A stretch of 10,986 nucleotides of DNA from JBGRQB01 sp041725875. Its GTDB lineage: Bacteria > Bacteroidota > Ignavibacteria > Ignavibacteriales > Melioribacteraceae. The notes below the pieces were generated by a model. It worked only from the letters and a program-made list of their open reading frames with translations, made no database searches and was not told the DNA's origin. This document shows positions 6,358-10,986 of the stretch, piece after piece (position 1 is the first letter of the stretch; each line of letters begins with the position of its first letter). Made by a program: the position numbers and the translations under genes. Location of the stretch: contig JBGRQB010000146.1 of the NCBI GenBank assembly GCA_041725875.1, positions 1 through 10,986 on the forward strand. The letters are read 5' to 3'.

Positions 6358-7980
6358 TACAATTGAATTATAACCACCGGCTATATTTTTTGTAAATATA
6401 CTTCCGGCAATATTTAATTCAAGCAGAAACGGCTTCTGACATTTCACATCCAGATACCAGATGTTTTTACTTTTCGAAATTGTAAGATTAATCTTCTGAT
6501 CGCGGAATTTCAGATTTTTTATACCCTGTTTTTTATTTCCTGTAATTCTCCATCTTAAAATATTTTCATTTCCGGCAACTTCAATTCCTAAAAAGTGTTC
6601 CAGAACCATATTAAAAAATCCAGGTCCGGCAGTTAATAAATCATCCTGTAAAGCATATTGCTGACTATCATCAAATATCATTGGAGAATTAACAACAGCT
6701 GAGTATGAATTCCAGAAAGTTATATAACCATCTTTGTAACGCTCATTTTCATTAAGATATTTTTCAACCGGTAAACAATTATTACAAGCATCAATTATTT
6801 TTGAAACAGTTTCAGAAGCAAGTAATTTTATTTCATCTTCTTTTTGATAACCCTTTAATCCGGTACAATAGAGATAATTGTATACCGGATAGAAATAGTC
6901 TGTCGCAGAAAATGAATTTTTGGCAGACTTTAAAGCATATTTGGGACAAACTTCTGCCAAAATTGTCATAAGCATTCCGGAGTGAAATTCAGATGAAGAT
7001 TTCCCGTCCTCCCATTTATCGAAATAAGAGAATGTGTCTTTTTTGAGATATCTGTTGTTAATATTTTCACTAAGCGTAACATATTTGGAAATAAAGTGTG
7101 AAGCATTTTTTTCATCTTCCAGAATGCCGGCAATTAAGGCAACATATTTTGCATAAAGCGCCTGAAGCGATTTTAAGAAAACAGGAGAGTATTTTATGCG
7201 GTTCAGGTTATGTGGTTCAAAGCTTAATTCTCTGTTTTTAATTTCGTTCTGGACATATCTGAATAAAAGATCATATTTACGCACAAGCTGCGGAAAGGCA
7301 GATTTAAAGCGGGAATCATCGCCTGTAATTTGGAAATATCTGAACTCGGAATATGGCAAAAATGCGCAATTTACAGCATTTTCCTGATTATCATAAACAA
7401 CATATTCTGATTCATAAAACATATCCAAAAATTTTCCTACGGGAATTACATCGGAAAAATAACTTGCGCTAAGTGCATAAAGGGGAGAATAATTCTGCTG
7501 TAAAACATTATCACCGGAGAAAACGGAGTAAAAATAATTTACCAGTAATTTTCTGGAATGATTAAAAACTATTTCCAGCGAAGGAGTTTCTTCAAAAATA
7601 ATTTGAGGAAAATAACTCTCTTCAAGTTCTACTTCAGGGTTGTATCTTTGCGGTGATCCGGGATTTCCTGCCTTTATTACCGACATAAATTTGTTTAATT
7701 TGTTATCGACAATAAGCGGATAATCAGGATCCGGCATAATATTTGTTTTTGTTATATATGTGAAATAATGGTAGCCTTCTGTCAGTTCTAAAGAAAGATG
7801 CCATTTACCATCTTTTTTATACATCGGATGGGAACGGGGATTCCAATTATTAAAATCACCCGAAAGATAAACCTGATTGCGTGAGTTATAATCAAATCTG
7901 AAAGTAACCGGTTTTTTGTTCTGGCAAAATCCGGATACAGTGAAAATAAGTGACAACACTATTATATAGAATGATTTCAT
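6349..7980 (-). CDS. Exported protein with AMPK/CBM48-like domain and (alpha/alpha)6-like domain
   Basis: A 543-residue protein starting at ATG 7980, with a strong GAGGAG five bases upstream. Residues 1-19 are a signal peptide ending SGFC before QNKK; F18 before C19 rules out a standard lipobox. Residues about 25-103 are an immunoglobulin-like glycogen-binding domain (E-set/CBM48, as in AMPK beta): VYLSGDFNNW (37-46), KW (59-60), then EGYHYFTYI (68-76) and DPDYP (84-88). W46 matches one glycan-stacking tryptophan; the second, usually just before the DP, is absent. Residues about 130-543 are mostly helical. The C-terminal third (TFWNSYSAVV 421-430, LLTAGPGFFNMVLEHFLGIE 448-467, GIKNLKF 486-492) resembles the end of GH63/GH37-type (alpha/alpha)6 glycosidases, whose last part packs a small beta sheet. 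I could not place the catalytic acids, so it may be a diverged hydrolase or a binding protein. It is divergent from clpB, with no sugar-utilisation genes nearby. Confidence 0.8.
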   Translation of the reverse strand: MKSFYIIVLSLIFTVSGFCQNKKPVTFRFDYNSRNQVYLSGDFNNWNPRSHPMYKKDGKWHLSLELTEGYHYFTYITKTNIMPDPDYPLIVDNKLNKFMSVIKAGNPGSPQRYNPEVELEESYFPQIIFEETPSLEIVFNHSRKLLVNYFYSVFSGDNVLQQNYSPLYALSASYFSDVIPVGKFLDMFYESEYVVYDNQENAVNCAFLPYSEFRYFQITGDDSRFKSAFPQLVRKYDLLFRYVQNEIKNRELSFEPHNLNRIKYSPVFLKSLQALYAKYVALIAGILEDEKNASHFISKYVTLSENINNRYLKKDTFSYFDKWEDGKSSSEFHSGMLMTILAEVCPKYALKSAKNSFSATDYFYPVYNYLYCTGLKGYQKEDEIKLLASETVSKIIDACNNCLPVEKYLNENERYKDGYITFWNSYSAVVNSPMIFDDSQQYALQDDLLTAGPGFFNMVLEHFLGIEVAGNENILRWRITGNKKQGIKNLKFRDQKINLTISKSKNIWYLDVKCQKPFLLELNIAGSIFTKNIAGGYNSIVLE

Positions 7981-8007
7981 TTTAACTCCTCAGGATTAAA
8001 GATTTAA

Positions 8008-8015
8008 CAAAAATA
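8008..8015 (-). promoter_or_regulatory. Possible Bacteroidota-type -7 element for the gene starting at 7980
   Basis: On the minus strand this reads TATTTTTG, an exact fit to the TAnnTTTG consensus known for Bacteroidota housekeeping promoters, about 27 bases before the ATG. A matching upstream TTTG (-33) is not seen, and the spacer is so AT-rich that chance matches are likely. Confidence 0.25.
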
Positions 8016-8063
8016 ATAAAAACTGACTGATAAAAAAGTTAAGAAATTTAAATAGAGGTATTT

Positions 8064-10679
8064 ATGAATTTTAATTTTAACAAGTTGACTGTAAAAGCAC
8101 AGGAAGTTATACAGTCGGCAGTGGAAATTGCTCAAAATTATAATAATCAGGTTATTGAAGAAGAGCACATTTTTGCGGCAATGATTCAGGAAAAAGGTGG
8201 AATTGCCACATCAATAATTCATAAAGCCGGAGCCAATTTAAATCAGCTTCAAATTAAACAGGCTGAATTGCTTGAAAAGCTTCCAAAAGTTGAAGGTGCC
8301 GGAGTTGGTAATCAGCAAATGTCGCGAAAAACAGCGGTACTTCTGGATGCGGCTGCAAATGAAGCAGCAAATCTGAAAGATGAATATGTATCAACAGAGC
8401 ATATTTTGCTGGCGCTTACAAGCAGTTCCGGACAAATAGGAAAATTGCTCACATCAAACGGAATAAACAGAAATATTGTTTTATCTGCTTTGCAGGATAT
8501 AAGAGGAAACCAGCGCGTAACTTCTCAAAATGCCGAAGATACTTATCAGGCGCTGAAAAAATTTGGTCGCGATTTAAATGAACTTGCAAAACAGCAAAAA
8601 CTCGATCCGGTTATTGGTCGCGACGAAGAGATAAGAAGGGTTCTGCAGGTGCTTACCAGAAGAACAAAAAATAATCCTGTTTTAATTGGTGAACCCGGAG
8701 TTGGTAAAACAGCAATTGCCGAAGGAATTGCACACAGAATTGTTATTGGCGACGTGCCGGAAAATCTTCGCACAAAAAAAATTATTTCCCTCGATATGGG
8801 GGCTTTGGTTGCAGGCGCTTCTTATCGCGGACAATTTGAAGAGAGAATGAAAGCGGTAATAAAAGAAGTTGAAAAATCTGACGGTGAGATAATTCTTTTT
8901 ATAGATGAAATTCATCTGCTTGTCGGAGCCGGAAAAACAGACGGCGCAATGGATGCCGCAAATATTCTTAAACCGGCACTTGCAAAAGGAGATCTTCACA
9001 CAATTGGTGCAACAACTCTTAATGAATATAAAAAATATATTGAAAAAGATTCCGCGCTCGAACGTCGGTTCCAGCAGGTTTATGTTCAGGAACCAAATGA
9101 GGAAGATTCAATTTCAATTTTGCGCGGATTAAAGGAACGTTACGAAGTTCATCACGGCGTGCGTATTACCGACGGTGCAATTGTTGCCGCGGTTCAGCTT
9201 TCCAGCAGATATATTTCCGATCGTTTTCTTCCTGATAAAGCGATTGATCTGATTGATGAATCAGCTTCCCGATTAAGAATTGAAATTGATTCAATGCCGG
9301 AAGAGCTTGACACTCTTGACAGAAAAATAAAACAATTGGAAATAGAACGGGAAGCATTAAAAAGAGAAAAAGATTCTGAATCTGCAAAACGACTCGAAGA
9401 GATTAGTCGGGAACTTGGAAACATTTCTGAAGAGGCCGGACGATTAAAAAGTCACTGGCTTTTGGAAAAAAACAGAATTCAGTCAATTCGTAATAAAAAA
9501 AGCGCAATTGAAGAAGCTAAAAAACTTGCTGAAAAATATGAACGTGAAGGAAATCTCGGAAAAGTAGCAGAACTTCGTTATGGAAAAATAACCGAGCTTG
9601 AACAGCAGCTTAAACAGGAAACAGAACAATTTGCTCAGATACAGGAAAACAAAAGAATGTTAAAAGAGGAAGTTGGCGCTGAGGATATTGCTGAAGTTGT
9701 TGCTAAATGGACCGGCATTCCGGTAAGTAAAATGCTCGAAAGTGAAAGAGAAAAACTGATAAAAATGGAAGATGTTCTTCATAAAAGAGTTGTGGGACAG
9801 GAACCTGCTGTTGAAGCAGTTGCAAATGCCGTTCGCAGATCGCGCGCAGGTTTGCAGGATTCTAATCGTCCGATAGGATCTTTTATATTTATTGGTCCGA
9901 CTGGCGTTGGTAAAACCGAGTTGGCAAGATCACTTGCCGATTATCTCTTTAATGATGAACAGGCAATGATTAGAATTGATATGTCGGAATATATGGAAAA
10001 ACATTCTGTTTCCAGATTGATTGGTGCGCCTCCGGGATATGTCGGGTACGAAGAAGGCGGTCAGCTGACAGAAGCTGTTCGTCGCAGACCATATTCTGTT
10101 GTTCTTCTTGACGAAATAGAAAAAGCACATCCCGAAGTTTTTAATGTTTTGCTTCAGGTTCTGGATGACGGAAGATTAACAGACAATCAGGGAAAGACAG
10201 TCGATTTTAAAAACACAATAATTATTATGACATCAAATATCGGGTCACATTTTTTCCAGGAAAAGGCAGAAGAAATGAATGATGAAAACATTGATGAAAT
10301 TATGGCCGGAATAAATGTTAAGGTGAGCGAATTATTAAAACAATCTGTACGACCCGAATTTCTTAACAGAATAGATGAACTTGTTTTATTCAGACCATTA
10401 CTCAAAAAAGAGATCTGGCAAATTATAGACTTGCAGCTTGATAAAGTAAGAAAAATGCTGGCAGAAAAAAATCTGTCGCTGGTTCTGAATGACGAAGCAA
10501 AAGAATATTTATTAAGAATGGGTTACGACATTGCATTTGGTGCTCGTCCGGTAAAAAGAACAATTCAGAAATGTATTGTAAATCCTCTTTCCACAGAATT
10601 GCTTATGGGAAAATATGAACCGGGTGATTCAATTAAAGCAACATATCCGGGCGGAGGAAAATTAGAGTTTAATAAATAA
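8064..10679 (+). CDS. clpB: ClpB protein disaggregase (Hsp100, AAA+)
   Basis: A full-length 871-residue ClpB. It is a hexameric cytosolic machine that, with DnaK/DnaJ/GrpE, pulls polypeptides out of aggregates through its central pore, powered by ATP. The N-terminal Clp repeat domain spans about 1-148. Nucleotide domain 1 has Walker A GEPGVGKT (209-216), Walker B with D281-E282, pore-loop Y254 in GASYRGQFEE and arginine fingers R334/R335. The long coiled-coil middle domain, specific to ClpB and absent from ClpA, runs about 411-535. Nucleotide domain 2 has Walker A GPTGVGKT (611-618), Walker B D683-E684, pore-loop Y659 in PPGYVGYEEGG and R769 in FLNRIDE. No IGF/L loop for ClpP is seen, consistent with disaggregation and not proteolysis. 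The start at 8064 has AGAGG five bases upstream. The 83-bp upstream spacer contains no CIRCE palindrome, so HrcA control from that spot is not supported. Nothing is unusual in its sequence. Confidence 0.98.
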   Translation: MNFNFNKLTVKAQEVIQSAVEIAQNYNNQVIEEEHIFAAMIQEKGGIATSIIHKAGANLNQLQIKQAELLEKLPKVEGAGVGNQQMSRKTAVLLDAAANEAANLKDEYVSTEHILLALTSSSGQIGKLLTSNGINRNIVLSALQDIRGNQRVTSQNAEDTYQALKKFGRDLNELAKQQKLDPVIGRDEEIRRVLQVLTRRTKNNPVLIGEPGVGKTAIAEGIAHRIVIGDVPENLRTKKIISLDMGALVAGASYRGQFEERMKAVIKEVEKSDGEIILFIDEIHLLVGAGKTDGAMDAANILKPALAKGDLHTIGATTLNEYKKYIEKDSALERRFQQVYVQEPNEEDSISILRGLKERYEVHHGVRITDGAIVAAVQLSSRYISDRFLPDKAIDLIDESASRLRIEIDSMPEELDTLDRKIKQLEIEREALKREKDSESAKRLEEISRELGNISEEAGRLKSHWLLEKNRIQSIRNKKSAIEEAKKLAEKYEREGNLGKVAELRYGKITELEQQLKQETEQFAQIQENKRMLKEEVGAEDIAEVVAKWTGIPVSKMLESEREKLIKMEDVLHKRVVGQEPAVEAVANAVRRSRAGLQDSNRPIGSFIFIGPTGVGKTELARSLADYLFNDEQAMIRIDMSEYMEKHSVSRLIGAPPGYVGYEEGGQLTEAVRRRPYSVVLLDEIEKAHPEVFNVLLQVLDDGRLTDNQGKTVDFKNTIIIMTSNIGSHFFQEKAEEMNDENIDEIMAGINVKVSELLKQSVRPEFLNRIDELVLFRPLLKKEIWQIIDLQLDKVRKMLAEKNLSLVLNDEAKEYLLRMGYDIAFGARPVKRTIQKCIVNPLSTELLMGKYEPGDSIKATYPGGGKLEFNK

Positions 10680-10712
10680 TTTGAATTAAAAATACTTTTA
10701 ATGAAATATATT

Positions 10713-10729
10713 AGAAGGAGAGGAGTTTG
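10713..10729 (+). promoter_or_regulatory. Ribosome binding site and TTG start of the last gene
   Basis: AGAAGGAG (10713-10720) ends six bases before a TTG at 10727; a second AGGAG abuts the codon. The frame from TTG gives a good VOC-domain beginning. The ATG at 10701 is in another frame that closes after 11 codons, and the next in-frame ATG would remove about 50 residues of the domain. Confidence 0.7.
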
Positions 10730-10986
10730 GAAATAAGGAGTGCTGTTCCCGAATTAGTAACAGATAACATTGGAAATACAATTGAGTTCTACACAAAAAT
10801 TCTTGGTTTAAAACTTGTTTCAGAATACCCGAAAGAAAATCCGCAATGGGTTAAATTTGGAACCGGCAGTGGTTTTATAATGTTTGAAACGAGAAAAAGT
10901 ATCGGGAGATTAATTCCTGAATACAACAACAAAGAAAAGGGAGGAACCTTTAACCTCTACTTTGAAGTTGATAACATTGAAGAAAT
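10727..10986 (+). CDS. VOC/glyoxalase-fold protein (3' end missing)
   Basis: The gene starts at TTG and is cut by the right edge after 86 residues. The visible part is the first module of the vicinal-oxygen-chelate fold: AVPELVTDNIGNTIEFYTKILGL (6-28), a beta strand around WVKFG (41-45), FIMFE (50-54) and FNLYFEVDNIEE (75-86). This beta-alpha-beta-beta-beta order with D(N)xxxxIEFYxxxLGL is typical of glyoxalase/bleomycin-resistance/dioxygenase superfamily members. Metal ligands in this superfamily often come from the first strand and from the E of a late strand; P8-E9 and E54 or E80 are possible positions, but I cannot assign them. It follows clpB by 47 bp on the same strand and could be a read-through gene of that unit. 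The substrate cannot be inferred. Confidence 0.85.
   Translation, partial: MEIRSAVPELVTDNIGNTIEFYTKILGLKLVSEYPKENPQWVKFGTGSGFIMFETRKSIGRLIPEYNNKEKGGTFNLYFEVDNIEE

Noticed and set aside
7924..7980. Lipoprotein signal in the glycan-binding protein because of C19
   Set aside because: Phenylalanine precedes the cysteine and there is no L-x-G/A-C pattern, so ordinary signal peptidase cleavage is more likely.
7981..8063. CIRCE or other heat-shock operator upstream of clpB
   Set aside because: No TTAGCACTC-N9-GAGTGCTAA palindrome or near match is present; the spacer is almost entirely A and T.
10686..10701. TTAAAA-ATAC-TTTTAA inverted repeat after clpB as a terminator
   Set aside because: The stem is only A-T pairs, has no following T-run, and lies in an AT-rich gap between two same-strand genes; it is probably chance.
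10701..10736. ATG-initiated reading frame before the VOC gene
   Set aside because: It closes at a TAA after 11 codons and is out of frame with the VOC domain.
1..10986. CRISPR arrays, tRNA or rRNA genes, insertion sequences, prophage genes
   Set aside because: No regularly spaced repeats, tRNA-like folds, transposase-like proteins or long terminal repeats were found.

Overview
This is an AT-rich, densely packed bacterial chromosome segment. It holds seven complete protein genes and two genes cut by the window edges. No RNA gene, insertion sequence, CRISPR array or phage gene is visible. Clear Shine-Dalgarno motifs, low GC, secreted proteins ending their signal peptides in forms such as GFCQ, and soluble REC/PAS/GAF kinases suggest the Bacteroidota/Chlorobiota (FCB) group, perhaps an Ignavibacteria-like lineage. 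That assignment is an inference from style; no marker gene here proves it.

Layout. Positions 1-975 (minus) hold the start of an exported TPR-repeat protein that runs off the left edge. A 233-bp divergent spacer follows, then a small 112-residue conserved-type protein at 1209-1547 (plus). It ends 3 bp from the end of a two-gene signalling unit on the minus strand: a REC-PAS-histidine kinase (4655-2991), then 12 bp later a GAF-histidine kinase (2978-1551). Neither kinase has a membrane segment and no DNA-binding output regulator is present, so the pair looks like a cytosolic phosphorelay module whose output lies elsewhere. Upstream of it, a 194-bp divergent spacer carries an inverted repeat.

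Positions 4850-6357 (plus) hold a pair separated by 14 bp: a YgjV-like membrane domain fused to a GNAT-like acetyltransferase domain, then a radical SAM protein of the spore-photoproduct-lyase-like family (COG1533 type) that ends in a sliding-clamp-like QLALF motif. The radical SAM gene overlaps by 9 bp the end of a convergent gene (7980-6349, minus). That gene encodes an exported protein with an N-terminal AMPK/CBM48-like glycan-binding fold and a large helical domain resembling clan GH-G/GH63-type (alpha/alpha)6 proteins.

An 83-bp divergent spacer separates it from clpB (8064-10679, plus), a full-length and ordinary AAA+ disaggregase. Last is a TTG-initiated VOC/glyoxalase-fold gene cut by the right edge.

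The genes do not form one pathway. The stretches of interest are the paired soluble kinases with a cysteine-bearing GAF domain, the membrane-GNAT fusion, the clamp-motif radical SAM enzyme and the poorly characterised glycan-binding secreted protein. No wholly new multi-gene system is evident.
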